Shown here: positions 1 through 10,737 of the stretch, one piece after another
How positions within the stretch are numbered: the first letter of the stretch is position 1
Layout of the letters: every line of letters begins with the position of its first letter
DNA from: Struthio camelus
Lineage: Eukaryota; Chordata; Aves; Struthioniformes; Struthionidae
DNA length: 64,000 bases
Reading direction: 5' to 3'
Assembly: GCF_040807025.1 (NCBI RefSeq)
Contig: NC_090943.1
Location: 21,481,213-21,545,212 of the forward strand
The notes under the pieces: model-generated
Database searches by the model: none
What the model saw: the letters and a program-made list of their open reading frames with translations, nothing else
Told to the model about the DNA's origin: nothing
Position numbers and translations under genes: made by a program

Positions 1-1839
1 ATTGTTACCATTTTATAATTATGAACTGATTTTAAAGATAGGAATCAGCAAAGGGGAGTTAAGTATTTGTGGGCCCCTGTAATTCAAATAATTTGTGAAA
101 GGAAACACTGCATTTGCAGACATTGCCCTCTTTTCTAGCATCTCACAAGATATTTAAAGCCTGTGAAAAAGCAGCTCAGCAACAGAATGAGCCAAGAAGG
201 ATCATATGCTACACAAATGCCCTTTTCCACATTACTGTCCCAGGGCCTGATTCTGCATTCCTTATGCACTTAACCCTCAGAGCAAACCTCAGCTACTCAC
301 AGGATAGTTTCAGGCCTCTGAACCAATTATTTCCTCTACACAAGTACCAGTCCAGTTCTGAGGAAAAGCTACCATTCAGATTACTTCAAAAAAATATTTT
401 AAGAACAAGAAATACAATGTAATTACAGTTAGCCTGGCATTTTGTTTGCATTCTTAAAACAGAAACTTTCTGTATTTTTGAAAGTACTTCAGTGTAAGAA
501 CTCAGGTTTAACGGGGACTCTCTCTGCAGGCAGCTAATAGCTCCAGAAATGTAAGCAGACATATGGGGTCTTTTCTCACAAATAAAATATAAGCTACTCC
601 TGTCACCAAAATGTCCCATTTAATATAAATTAAAGTGGTAGCAATAATTCACTGAAAATGAACAAAAAAAATAAAAATCAAGAAACACAGCAAGGCAATA
701 TAAAAGGCCTGGAGTTAGTGTATCACTTCCATAATGAAAGTAAATGTGTCTTTAACAATTATTTAAGTGATCAATTTTCAACAAAACTACTTCAGCACAA
801 AGTTGTAATTTTATAAAACTGGTTTTCTTCTTGGGGTTTTGTTTGTTTGTTTCCCCTGTATCTCGGAAAAGACTGCCAACTTTAGAAGATCTGAGAAACA
901 AGTATTTAAAACAAAATCAAGACAAATCAAAACACAATCAATTCATGAATATCATATAGTAAATTAAGCCCACCTTTACAGCACTTTTCAAACTGTCTTT
1001 CAGATATCAGTTACTCAGTGGTTCTTCTTTTTCCTCTTTTTCCTAAACAACTCGGGAACTTTGAACAAGAGGAGCAGGTCAGCCGGATGCCAGCCCCACA
1101 GCAGCTGGTAGGAGTGCTCCATCGGCTCCTAATGCTACAGACTCTCAATTTGGTTCACGACACCTCCCAAGAGCAACACAGCAAAAGTAAATCTCTTGTA
1201 AGCTTGAGCACATCCGATGGTGAAAAGCGTTGAGGAATTTATGAATAACTTGTGAAGCTAGTAAAAAACTAGTTGAAGTAGTTTCCTTTGCAAATCAGTG
1301 CTAGCTTCACTACGAATTCTACTTTGCGTACAGTCCATAAAACGGCGTTGGAGGCACGGGGAAGTAAATTACAAAACGGATTATGCTGACAAATTTTCCT
1401 CCTTATAGAAATAAGCCAGAATCCTTACGAGACCAAAGCTAGAGACGCTTACAACATAAAAGAGAAACAGAGCTAAAACTACAGACAAGTTAGGCAACTG
1501 GCAGGCGGGATCGAGGAGTACAGCTAGCTCTCGCCCCAGAGGGCTCGGCAAACGCGCCCCGCAGCGCACGGCCGGGCGGAACCGGCAAACCCCGGCGCGC
1601 AAACGCTCGTCGGGAACTAAACGGCCGGCCGGGGCGGGGGGGGGACAGATCCAACCCGAAGCGACCTGCCGGCCCCGCCGGCGGCGCCCAGCACCCAGCA
1701 CCCGGCCGGGCGGCGGCCGCGCTGCGCGCTGCCCCGCGGCCTGCCCGCCGCGGGGCCGCCCCCGCCGGCCGGTCGGGGCCGCGCGGCGTGGGAGCGCGGG
1801 GAGCGGCGCGGGCGCGCAGCGGGGGCAGGGGGCGCGTAC
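1..1839 (-). other. SPAG6: SPAG6 intron 2 (5' part)
   Basis: There is no sequence here resembling SPAG6 exon 3. From about 1500 upward the DNA is CpG-rich and belongs to the SPAG6 promoter island. Below that it is AT-rich and featureless, apart from an unexplained 71-codon plus-strand ORF (1018-1233) that I cannot assign. Confidence 0.8.
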
Positions 1840-1935
1840 CTGCGTTCTGGAGGGTCTCGATGTTCTGCGACCTGGAGGCGAGCTCGGCCACCGCCTGCAC
1901 GAACTGCGTCCGGGCGCGCTGGTACTGCTCGAACA
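1840..1935 (-). CDS. SPAG6: SPAG6 exon 2
   Basis: Acceptor CCGCAG lies just above 1935 and donor GTACGC just below 1840. The exon is 96 nt and encodes V-F-E-Q-Y-Q-R-A-R-T through N-I-E-T-L-Q-N-A. Confidence 0.95.
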
Positions 1936-2088
1936 CTGCGGGCGGCACCCGCCCCGGCGCCGTCAGCCACCGCGCCGCGCTGGGCACGGCGGCGGCCGAC
2001 CCGGCCCCGGCCCCGGCCCCCCCGGCCCCGGCCCCGGCCCCGGCCCCGCCGCCCCGGCCCTACCTTGCAGAACCTGCCTCTGGCTCAT
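1840..2088 (-). CDS. SPAG6: SPAG6, coding exons 1-2 (5' part of the gene)
   Basis: SPAG6 is an armadillo-repeat protein of the central apparatus of motile cilia and sperm flagella, the counterpart of Chlamydomonas PF16. Two coding exons lie here. Exon 1 (2064-2088) encodes MSQRQVLQ and ends in a GTAGGG donor. Exon 2 (1840-1935) follows a CCGCAG acceptor, runs from VFEQYQRARTQFVQ to ETLQNAG and ends in a GTACGC donor. Exon 1 leaves one base over and exon 2 leaves one base over, which is consistent with the known protein continuing at the next Gly/Val. The first 40 codons match the SPAG6 N terminus closely, so the family call is firm. The intron between them is only 128 bp and is filled with GGGGCC repeats. 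The remaining exons, with the armadillo repeats, must lie beyond position 1, because I see none of them in 1-1839. Confidence 0.95.
2001..2048 (-). repeat. (GGGGCC)n hexanucleotide tract in SPAG6 intron 1
   Basis: On the plus strand the tract reads as about seven units of GGCCCC, interrupted once by extra C residues. On the transcribed minus strand it is GGGGCC. It occupies a large part of the 128-bp first intron (1936-2063). Confidence 0.9.
2064..2088 (-). CDS. SPAG6: SPAG6 exon 1, coding part
   Basis: ATG at 2088-2086 gives M-S-Q-R-Q-V-L-Q plus one base, then donor GTAGGG. The length and phase fit the family start. Confidence 0.93.
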
Positions 2089-2148
2089 GGCGGCGGCGGC
2101 GCGGCCGCGGCAGGCTGCGCACCCCGCGCAGGGCCGCACTGTGTACGC

Positions 2149-2162
2149 GTCTCCCTGGCAAC
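2149..2162. promoter_or_regulatory. RFX X-box upstream of SPAG6
   Basis: GTCTCCCTGGCAAC fits the X-box pattern RYYNYY-N2-RRNRAC at every position. It lies 61 bp upstream of the SPAG6 ATG. RFX factors drive motile-cilium genes through this motif near their start sites, so both position and gene function fit. Confidence 0.7.
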
Positions 2163-2642
2163 CGGGCGGAAGCTGGGCCGGGCGGGGGGGCGGGGCCGGG
2201 CCGGGCGGGGCGGGCCGCCGCCTGGTGACATCACGCGGCCGCGCGCCCCGCAGCCCGGCCGGGCCCGGCCCGCGCGTGGCGGCGCGCGGCTGGTCGCGGG
2301 GCGCGCTGCGCTGCGCTGCGCGGCGCGGAGCGGCGGTGCAGTGCGCGGCGCTGCGCTGCGTGCCCGCGGCTGGCTTTGCACGGGTGTGCGGTGGATGCAG
2401 GGAGGCTGTGCCCGGAGACAGGGGTGTCGCTCCCCGCGTGCAGACGCGCAGGGGGACACACGTCTGCGGGCTGTGTGTCCGTAGCGAGAGAGGGCGTCAT
2501 GCGCGTATTGCTGCGGGTCTGTCGCGAGTGCCCACGCACCGGCGCCAAGAGAGATGTGTAGCAGGATGGGGATGCCGAGCTGTGCTCGCAGGGAGCTGGG
2601 CACGGGGAGCTGCCTGCCCTTGGGAGCTCTGCGAGAGGGGCA

Positions 2643-3068
2643 GTGGGATGGGGAAGGAGAACGGGGAGGGCCCGGGGGCGGGGGGGTAGGGGTGGCATAG
2701 GGAAGGGCAGGAGAAAGGGGTGGGATGGGGACAGGGACAGGGATAGGGATGGGATAGGGAAGGGAAGGAGAAGGGGAAGGGGTGGGATGCGAAAGGGAAG
2801 GGCAGGGGGTGGGGAAGGGGAAGGGATGGGATAGGGAAGGGAAGCAAAAAGGGATGGGGATAGGGATAGGGATGGGGATGGGGAAGGGATGGGAAGCAAA
2901 AAGGGATGGGGATAGAGATGGGGATAGGGATAGGGATGGGGATGGGGATAGGGATGGGGATGGCGAAGGGAAAAGCAGGAGAAGGGGAAGGGTGGGGATA
3001 GGGACAGGGAAGGGAAGGGCAGGAGAAGGGGATGGGCAGAGGGGTAGGGATGGGATAGGGAAGGTCAG
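2643..3068 (+). repeat. G-rich minisatellite
   Basis: About 420 bp are built from degenerate units such as GGGATA, GGGATG, GGGACA and GGGAAG, with almost no pyrimidine runs. Many closely spaced GGG and GGGG runs on the plus strand could fold into G-quadruplexes. ORFs through it are low-complexity artefacts. Confidence 0.9.
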
Positions 3069-3069
3069 G

Positions 3070-4270
3070 GGCAGGCCAGGGCCGGCGGGGCCAGACGGCC
3101 TTGCGGGGTCTCGGCGGGGGCAGCGGGCCGGGCCGCCGGGCTCCGCGGCCGCCCGCGCAGCTCAGCGCGGGGCGGGCCGGGGACCGGGGGCCTCGGCGGC
3201 CTGGGCGAGAGCCGGGCCGGGGCGGGCGGGGGCGGCCCCGCGGCGCCGCACCGCTGACATTTAGCGGTGGCGTCGGCGGCCGTACCGCAAGGGCTGCTCG
3301 CTTTCAAAATTGAGATGTTTTTCCTGCACGTCATGAGGTCGGAGGGGATGGAAAGGCGGCGAGGGCAGCGCGGAGCAGTGCCCCGCGGCAGCGGGACGGC
3401 GCCACTTCCGCGGGGCGCTGGCCGAGGGCTCCCCGCTGCCCAGGCGGAGTGCAGAAAGCTGCTGCCGCCGCTGCGCGCCCGCGGGGGCTGCGCGGGGGCA
3501 GGGGAGTCCGTGCTTCTCTCCGTGGGCCGCTCTCCGACCGCCTGCGCGCAACCCCGCGCCGCGGCGGCCCCGGCTGGGACCGGTCGCCGGACGGCTGCCG
3601 CGCCCCGCTCCGCCCCGCGCAACTTCCGCAGGGCCGGCGGGGAGAAGGGGGAAGGGCTCGGCAGGCAGGGAAGCGCAGGCCTGCCGCGGGCGGGAACTCC
3701 CCGGTGCTACGCGGGCTGAGTCATAGCATTGCCCTCCGCGCCCGCGGGACCCCCCTACCCGGCTGTCGCTGTCACTCGAGTCACGGGGGGAAAAAAGAAA
3801 AAGAAGATAAGGGCGGCAGCAGCGCACCGGAGCCGCCCCCACGGCTGCTTCATGCTTCGGGAGGGGGAACTTTTTTCCCTTTTTTTGTCCCCTCCCTTTT
3901 CTTTTCATCACTCCGATTCCTCCTCGGGGATCTCCGCTATGGCATTACGCTCCCGCTCCGGGACTCTTGCGCTGCGCGGAGAGCAAGCGCGGCCGGGGAG
4001 CGCCCGCGCAGCTCGCGGGGCGGCGGAGGGCGGCAGCGGCGCGGCGGGGCGCGCAGCGGCGGCGGAGGGCGGCCGGGGCAGGGCGCGGGAGCGGCGCGCT
4101 CCCGCGGGGGCCGGCCGTTGCCCGCAGCCGCCCGCGCAGCGCTGCGCGCCCCGCGCCAGCCCCGCTCCTGCTGCTCCTGCTCGGGACGCCGTTGTCTCTC
4201 CGGCAGCTTCTGACCCCTCAGTGCACGGGGAGCGCTACGGCCAGCGCCGAAAGGGGCACTGGCGCTAGGG
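3070..4270. promoter_or_regulatory. CpG island without an assigned gene
   Basis: GC-rich, CpG-dense DNA lies between the minisatellite and AT-rich sequence. It may be the upper shoulder of the SPAG6 promoter or a divergent promoter. I see no recognisable exon. Confidence 0.55.
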
Positions 4271-4279
4271 AAGACCTGC

Positions 4280-5720
4280 AGCCAGCAACTTTCTGGCTTC
4301 ATCAGGCTCAAGCACTCTTCCTACGTTTCAAACAGTATTTTTTTTCCGAAGTGTACCACTGTGTTAGGCAGCCTAGGGACTGACTTCCACTTTCCGCACA
4401 TTAGTGGCTCAGTGTCCGAGGACTACTTACGAACTTCAGAGCGGGTCAGCCAGAGGATGCTTACCTCTCTGGGCAAATGCAGCCCTGGAGGTCCTTACAG
4501 CAACTGGTTCAAGCGGTGGGACTGAAAAATAAAATCAAGGTTCTCAAGACTGGAATACAAATAGACTCCGCATCTGCTCCTGTATCTTTTGAGGGCGATT
4601 CCCAAGACGCTGGATATTTGTGAACGAAGTTGCTAGTGAACTCTGCTATCGATCAAGCTGCTCTGAGTGAAATTATGATTCACAGCCAGAGTTACTATTC
4701 AATAAAAAATGTTCCTTTTTTCCTCCCACCCTCTAACGCATGGTGTCTTCATGATTTCATAGGCTGGTGTTTTGGTCTGCAAGAGTACTAAATGTGCTAA
4801 ATGTACAAAACCAGATGACCCACACGGCACAAACGCCTTATTTGATAGGTAATAAAAAGTTTTATCTCATACCTTGAAGTTGAAGGGAGCAATTATTTCA
4901 GCCACATTTTAAAAGTTTGAAAAAGTGGAAGAAAGACACGTAATGCTAATAAATAATCCCTGTACTTGCTCATCTGAAAATGAGGTGAGCTAACATAAAC
5001 AGTATTATGGTCTAAAATGAGCCACGTGTTTCCAGGAGTATTTAATGCGAAAAAAATATCTCTTTAAGCAAACAAAACTGGCGATTTGTTGTTCTTTACA
5101 AATAAATAAGACAAGTTAAATCAGATTGGTGAGAAGGTCGTTTGTCACAGAAAGTATTTTGGGAAATTATCACCATGTGTACTTGAGAAGGGAACAGCTG
5201 TTAAACACATTTCTTTACACTTATTTCTGTTCTTAAGTTAAATAAAAAAATAAACAAACGGTGAAGAATTACTTCCAGAGGTTTTTTTTTAAAGCAGATG
5301 TGTCGATTACAGATAAATTGATTTATCTGTGTAATTAAGTCTACTGCTTCGCGTAGTTGTGAAGCAGCAAAACACACTCTGAACACCTCCCAAGCCTGCT
5401 GTTACGTTTCGTTCCTTGATACTGAGAGTCTGCTCACATAGTTAATAATAATAATGAGGAATAAACACCATGCAAATACGGTCTACGGAAATGTCTCCGG
5501 TTCTCGCAAAAGTACTGAAGACGGAAAATCATTTATGGAAATGACGTAGTTGTGAGACTTCATTGCCGGCTGCTTGAGTGCTTATTAATAGGAAACCTGT
5601 ATCCTTAAGCGGGTCGTGTTGGTAACGACTGCACTACCGCACACTTCAGCTTAAAAAATAAACCACACGCCGGGGGAAAAATCAACAATTCTCTAAATTA
5701 ATAATATATATTCACTTTCT
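4280..5720. other. AT-rich intergenic stretch
   Basis: Ordinary AT-rich sequence between two CpG islands. I see no gene, repeat family or RNA here. Confidence 0.6.
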
Positions 5721-5759
5721 AGTGGGTGTTTCTCAAGCTCAGCCTTTGGTTCAGCGGGA

Positions 5760-6270
5760 AACACGAGGGCAGCGGGGCGGGGAAACACCGTTTTGCCCAG
5801 GCGGGTGCCGGGCAGGGCTGCCCGGCGTTTGGGGCGGCGCGGGCTGCGGGGCAGCGTGCCGCGGGCTCCCGGCGCCCGCCCGACGGAGCCGTCCCCGTCC
5901 CCGGCACCGGCACCGGCTCCGCGGCGCGGGCGGGCTGAAAGCGCGGCGCCTCAGCTCCGCGCCCGCGCACCGTTCTCAGGTGCTCTCACGGCTCCCCCGT
6001 GCGCCGCTGCTATGTACGGTAAACGCGTGAGGACGCCCCGAAACTGCGCGACAGGCATGAGAAGGTGAGGTGCTTCCGCGCCTGGAGGCGGTGAGGTCCC
6101 TGCGGCATCCCAGAGTGCTCGGTGCGCCGTCCTGCCAGCCCGCTGCGAGGCTCCGCGGCCGCGAAGATCCCGCAGCTGGCGGATCCGAGCTCCCACCCCA
6201 CCGTGTCCCCTGGCACTGCGAGGCGCTGCCCCACGGCGCCTGGCGCTCCAAGCCCCCTTCGCTGGCTCTC
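5760..6270. promoter_or_regulatory. Small CpG island
   Basis: A CpG-dense block is flanked sharply by AT-rich DNA. No recognised coding exon starts in it. It could be a promoter for a non-coding transcript, but this cannot be shown from sequence alone. Confidence 0.45.
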
Positions 6271-6636
6271 GGAGCGCATCATGCTGACCACTTGCCACTT
6301 GCGAGGCAAATTGTTTAGGCGTGCTAAAAAGAAGAAAGAAAAACAGGCTTTGAGCATATATTAACACAAAAAGGAGTTTTTAATTCTGGGCTCGCACGAC
6401 TAGGCATGTTTAGTGGGAAGAGCAATGCGCACACTCATCAGGTTTCTCCCATGGTTCAGAGTTTAAAGTGCTTGATTTTTTGGAAGCGGTGTGTTTAAGC
6501 ATGGAAAGGTCAGTAAGAGCGAATGGGATCTAGAAAACTGAAACGCTCTCCAGAATATATTTTTCTGAGTGAGGGATCCCCAACTCCGTGTGTATCTGTA
6601 TTAAAATATAATATTTGAATCACTAGAGTGAATAAT

Positions 6637-6880
6637 TTAATTTTCAAATTTAAGTTTGGCTTTGACATTGCCAGATTTTAGCAAGGACTCCATCAGAGGG
6701 ATCATAGCAGTGGGGTGTTCCCTGCCTTTTGCCCGAGCTTTGGCTCGGGTCTCCAGGAACTCACGATATTCTGGGTCCTCTCTTCGGATTTTTGGTAATG
6801 AGTTTAATTTGTCAGACCTTCCTATGGAGTAAATTAGTTCTGTGAGGCGATGACAGAAACGCGGAGGCATTTCAAACCTA
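6637..6880 (-). CDS. Unidentified exon-like ORF
   Basis: An 80-codon open stretch ends at a TAA at 6637-6639. It follows a good acceptor (CTCCTCTCTCTAG, boundary 6880/6881). The first in-frame methionine is at 6870, giving 77 residues. The peptide has ordinary globular composition, unlike the Arg/Pro/Gly-rich ORFs of the CpG islands. It includes HRLTELIYSIGRSDKL, REDPEYREFLETRAKARAKG and PTAMIPLMESLLKSGN. I do not recognise the family. It could be a terminal exon of an unannotated minus-strand gene between BMI1 and SPAG6, or part of a retrocopy. No upstream partner exon was found. Confidence 0.35.
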
Positions 6881-7664
6881 CTAGAGAGAGGAGCTCTTCT
6901 TTTTCTTCACCTCAGAACACGGCGTTGGCAGCTGAACAGGCATCTGTAACTCGTAAACGTATAAATCGTGCAGATTTGGCCAGCGGAGATTAGTGCACTA
7001 AGGCAAGAGATTTGCACTCGGCAAAGGCAGAATAAAAATAACAAGGGATAATTACACTGGAAAGGGGTGAAACATTTCAGGTTGACTTGCAGGATGGGAC
7101 CAGGAAATATAAGCTGGCAGGGCTGAGCCCTTTCTACCACGTGCATCTGGTTACACCTCTGGTTTCCTGCGGAACCGTCAGCGCTTGTGCAGTACCAGAA
7201 AAAAAAAGACAAATATTTTGGGACGTTCCAAAACTGAAACCCGGAGCTTAATTTATTCTGGGGAGTTGAAAGTAATGAGGTCTTCCTTTGTGTCTGTTGC
7301 TCCGGGGAAGGGTGTGTGCCGCCTTGGCGCTGAGCGCCGCCCGTATCTATCTATGTAAAAACACGAGCGATTCACCCACCCATGCTGCTACGATTGCGGG
7401 CGCTGGCAGTTCGTAACAATGCGCCCAGACAATGCGAGATACGCGGCGCCTGGGCTGCTGAGGCGGGGGTGCCGGGCCCCTATTTCGCTCTGGATTTGGG
7501 AAGAGCAAATCCGCGCGATGCCCCGCGCCGCCGCGTCCCCCTGCCCCGACATTGTCCCCGGCAGCCGCGGAAACGCAGCAGCCGCTCGGCGACATCCCGC
7601 TCTGCAGAAGAAGGTGTAACGAGAGGCACCAGCAGCAGCAAAGGCTGCAAATCGCTGTCGTGTG

Positions 7665-7679
7665 GTTGCTATTAGCAAC
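7665..7679. promoter_or_regulatory. RFX X-box (3-bp spacer)
   Basis: GTTGCTATTAGCAAC has perfect inverted half-sites GTTGCT and AGCAAC with a 3-bp spacer, which is within the permitted X-box spacing of 1-3 bp. Confidence 0.55.
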
Positions 7680-9431
7680 AAATCAGCTGAACAGCCTGCA
7701 AACCCCAAGCACCTAGCGCGGAGGTGGCAAGGAAAACGCCAGGAGCGGCGAGGCTGGGGCCGGCGGCGCTCTCCCGAGGGGGGACCGCCCGCCTCCCCGC
7801 AGCCCTGGGCTCTCCCTCGGGGAGCGGCCGCCGAGCGCAGGGCGAGGGGGCCACTGCTGCCACCGCGCTGCTCCCCAGCTCCAGGAAAGGGGAAAGGCAA
7901 CCCACTTAAAAGAGACAAAATGGCAGCTCGTGGCTTGTAGGCATCCCTGGGAGCGCTGAGCGCCTCCCTCGCCGCTGCCGGTCCCCTCTGCTGCCAGCCC
8001 GTCGGTGCGGGGTGGCTTTCCCCGAGCCCTTGGCCTGCCCGCGGCGGCCTCGCCTCCCCGCAGCGCAGCGGCGCCGCGTCCTCTGCCCGCAGCCCGCTGG
8101 CCCGTTGCCGCCGGCGCAGCGGCAGGGCCCCGCGAGGGGATGCCATCCCTGGGGGGCAGAGCCGCCCCTCTCCGGCCCAGCCCGCAGCCCCCAGCCTCGC
8201 GCGGAAAAGGCCGCCGAGGGGGGCTGCAACCTCTGCGCGCCGCGGAGCCGCCGCTGCCTCGGCTGCGGCTCTGCTCTCGCAGCACCCCGGGGCCGGCCGG
8301 GCCCTTCGGCAGTGCCAGCATCCTCCCGCAGCGCCGTGTTTGTGTCGTTGTTTGCTGTTTTGGTTATTGGAGGGAGGGATGTACATGGGTTTTTGCTTTT
8401 CTTTTTTCCCTTTTCCTTTTTTCTGTTTCCTTTTTTTTTTCTTTTTTTTAGGATCGGCCCGTTTTGGAGGCCTCCTATAGCCGCAGGACCTTTTGCACGG
8501 CGTTTTCTCACGGATTAGAAAGAGCCTCGTCGAGGAGGTACCGAGCGAGCATCTCCCCCACGTCCAGCGGGAGGAGCGAGGGAAGCCGAGCCCGGCGGAG
8601 GCCCCGGCTGCAGCGAGGCGCCTCCCGCTCCCGGTCTCGGCCGCGGCGCACCGGGGAGGCGGCGCGGGAGGCAGACATCGGCGGCGCGGAGACCGGCGCG
8701 GGAGCGGAGGGGGAAGGGCTCAATGCCCCTGCTGGCTGCTGTTAATTGAAGAGTGCCTCCCTGCCATCGAGGAGATTTCACCGAGCGGCCGAGCCCCCGC
8801 ATCCCCGGCCAGCGGCGACGTCCAGCGCTTTGTCTCCGCAGCCGAGGGGCGATATTCAGCTGCGGGCCATGCAAATACAAGCGCCAAATGGCGGCGGCGA
8901 CCTCCTCCCCTCGCTCGGGGAGGCCCGCGGCACCCCAGGGCCGGGTTGGGCCGTGGGGAGGGACCGCGGGGTCCCGGTGTCACGGCGGACGGGGACACAG
9001 GGCCGTGCGCCGGGCTGCCGCAAAGGCACGTCGCTATCCCCCTTCCCCGGCGCGCCCATCCCCAATTCTCGGGCTCGCTGGCGCACCCCGAGGGCAGGAC
9101 GGAGGGGTCCGCCCGGCGGCGGCGGGGCGCCGAGCGGTGCGGAGCGCGCGTGGGGAGCGGCGCTCCGTAGCTCCTCGCGGAGGGTGGGTGCGGCTGGGGG
9201 CGGCCGGCGGGGCGCGCCCACCCGGCCCGGCCCGGCCCGGCCCGGCGGGGGGCCGGGGCGCCGCGGTCCGAGGAGCCGGCGGCAGCGCCGGGCCGGGCCG
9301 GGCCGCGGGGGCGGGGCGGGACGGGGCGGGGGAGCCCACGCGCGGCGGGTCCCGCGCGCCGCCCCCCGCGCGCCCCGTTCGAATCTGGCGGCAGCGCGGG
9401 GGGAAGTTCCGCAGGCGCGACGCGGCCGAGC

Positions 9432-9450
9432 TGCGCAGGCGCAAGATGGC
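9432..9450 (+). promoter_or_regulatory. NRF1-like and YY1-like promoter elements
   Basis: TGCGCAGGCGCA (9432-9443) is one base from the symmetric NRF1 site. It runs directly into AAGATGGC (9443-9450), the YY1 core that often overlaps start codons of TATA-less promoters. The arrangement predicts a plus-strand start near 9420-9450. Confidence 0.5.
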
Positions 9451-9959
9451 CTCTGCGGGCGGCGGCGGCGGCGGCGGCAGCGGCGGGGCGCGGAGCGGCG
9501 CGGGGCGGCCGCGGGGCCCGCCGCTGCCGCGTAGTTCCCTAGACACCCGCTGGCCCGAAGGAAGGAGCCGCGGGGACCGCGCTGGGTCGCGCTCCTGTCC
9601 CGCCCCGCCGACGGCGCGGCGCGGCGCGGTGCCGTTTCGGGGCCCACCGCGGAACTTCCGCGGCGCGGCGCGGGGGAGGCGGCGGCGCGGCGCGGGAGAG
9701 GCGGCGGGCGCCTCGCGGCCCGAGGCGGTACCGCCCCCGCAGCGCCGCTCGCGGCTTTTCCGCGCCCGCCGCTGCCCGAGCGCGGCGCGGCGCGGCCCGG
9801 CTCCGCGGCAGCAAAGCGGCGCGGAGGTTCCGCCGCGCTGCCTGCCCCGCCCGCCCCCCGCCGGGAAAAACCTCCGTTTGCGCCGGGAATTACGTGTCCT
9901 TCCCGCGGCACCCGTTACGGATTTTTTTTAAATTATATTTTTTAAACGCGTGTCAGTGT

Positions 9960-10650
9960 TAAGTAGAAACGTCGCCCGCAAGCAGGCGGGGAGAGCGCGC
10001 CCTGGCCGCGTCTCCGCGGGCATCCGGGCGTCGATCCTCGGGGCCGGTGGGCCGGCCGCGGGGCGCCCGGGGGCTCCGCGCCGCGCAGCCCGCGCCGGCG
10101 GCGGCCGCCAGCCCTTCCGACGGGAGAGCACCTTCTGCTGGCGGCGTCCTCTCGGCAGGAGATGTTCAGAAAACATGAAAAAGAAACTGTTTATAGTAAA
10201 ATAAAGGAAATCCGTTTCAAGTACCCAGACTAGAAGCAAGAACGTTAAAAATTAACAGCGGAAACAGGAAACACTTATCTGTGTAAACATTGTCTCAGAA
10301 TTTCACCAGAGGAAAATCGGGAGGGTGCAAGGTACTCAGCGGGCTGGGGCTGCCGCGCCGAGGCGCGCTACCTGCCGCGGGCGCGGAGCCGGCCGCCTCC
10401 CCGCACCGAGGCTGCAAAGCGCCGCGGCAGCCCGACCCTCGCGGATCGGTTTGGTGGCAAAGACGGGAACTGCAGGAGTCCCCGCGCCGCGGGCCCGGCC
10501 AGACGTGCTGCTGGGCAGCCGGTGGCACCGCGGCTCAGCGCGCAAAGGCGGCGCGCCCGGGCTCCGCGGCCCCTGCCCGGCCCCGCCGCCTCCCGGGGCT
10601 GAGGCTCCGCGGCGGCGGCGGCGGCGGCGGCGGCGGGATGGCCGGGGAGA
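9960..10650. promoter_or_regulatory. CpG island with (CGG)n tract
   Basis: This continues the CpG-rich region after a short AT-rich break. A (CGG)n run of about 27 bp lies near 10609-10635. An AATAAA at 10199-10204 on the plus strand could end a short transcript from the 9.4-kb promoter elements. Confidence 0.45.
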
Positions 10651-10737
10651 CAGGACGGGAAACGCCATTTCACGTGGAAGTTCGTCTGGCGCTTTATTCG
10701 TCTCTGCTTTTGCATTTCGGTGCCCTCGTTCATTACA

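Larger units (their letters stand above)
1500..2600. promoter_or_regulatory. CpG island / SPAG6 promoter region
   Basis: Dense CpG sequence surrounds SPAG6 exons 1-2 and extends upstream of the ATG at 2088. No TATA box is evident. An RFX-type X-box lies at 2149-2162. Confidence 0.75.
7320..9930. promoter_or_regulatory. Large gene-less CpG island between BMI1 and SPAG6
   Basis: About 2.6 kb is CpG-dense. It carries an RFX-type X-box at 7665-7679 and an NRF1-like plus YY1-like pair at 9432-9450. The long overlapping ORFs on both strands are Arg/Pro/Gly/Ala-rich and look like by-products of GC content. No conserved protein is visible. Confidence 0.6.

Noticed and set aside
1018-1233. 71-codon plus-strand ORF in SPAG6 intron 2
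   Set aside because: Its composition is not obviously random, but it has no flanking splice signals, no recognised family and no partner exon.
8753-9931. 392-codon plus-strand ORF
   Set aside because: GC-driven open frame with low-complexity peptide. Only the promoter-like elements inside it were kept.
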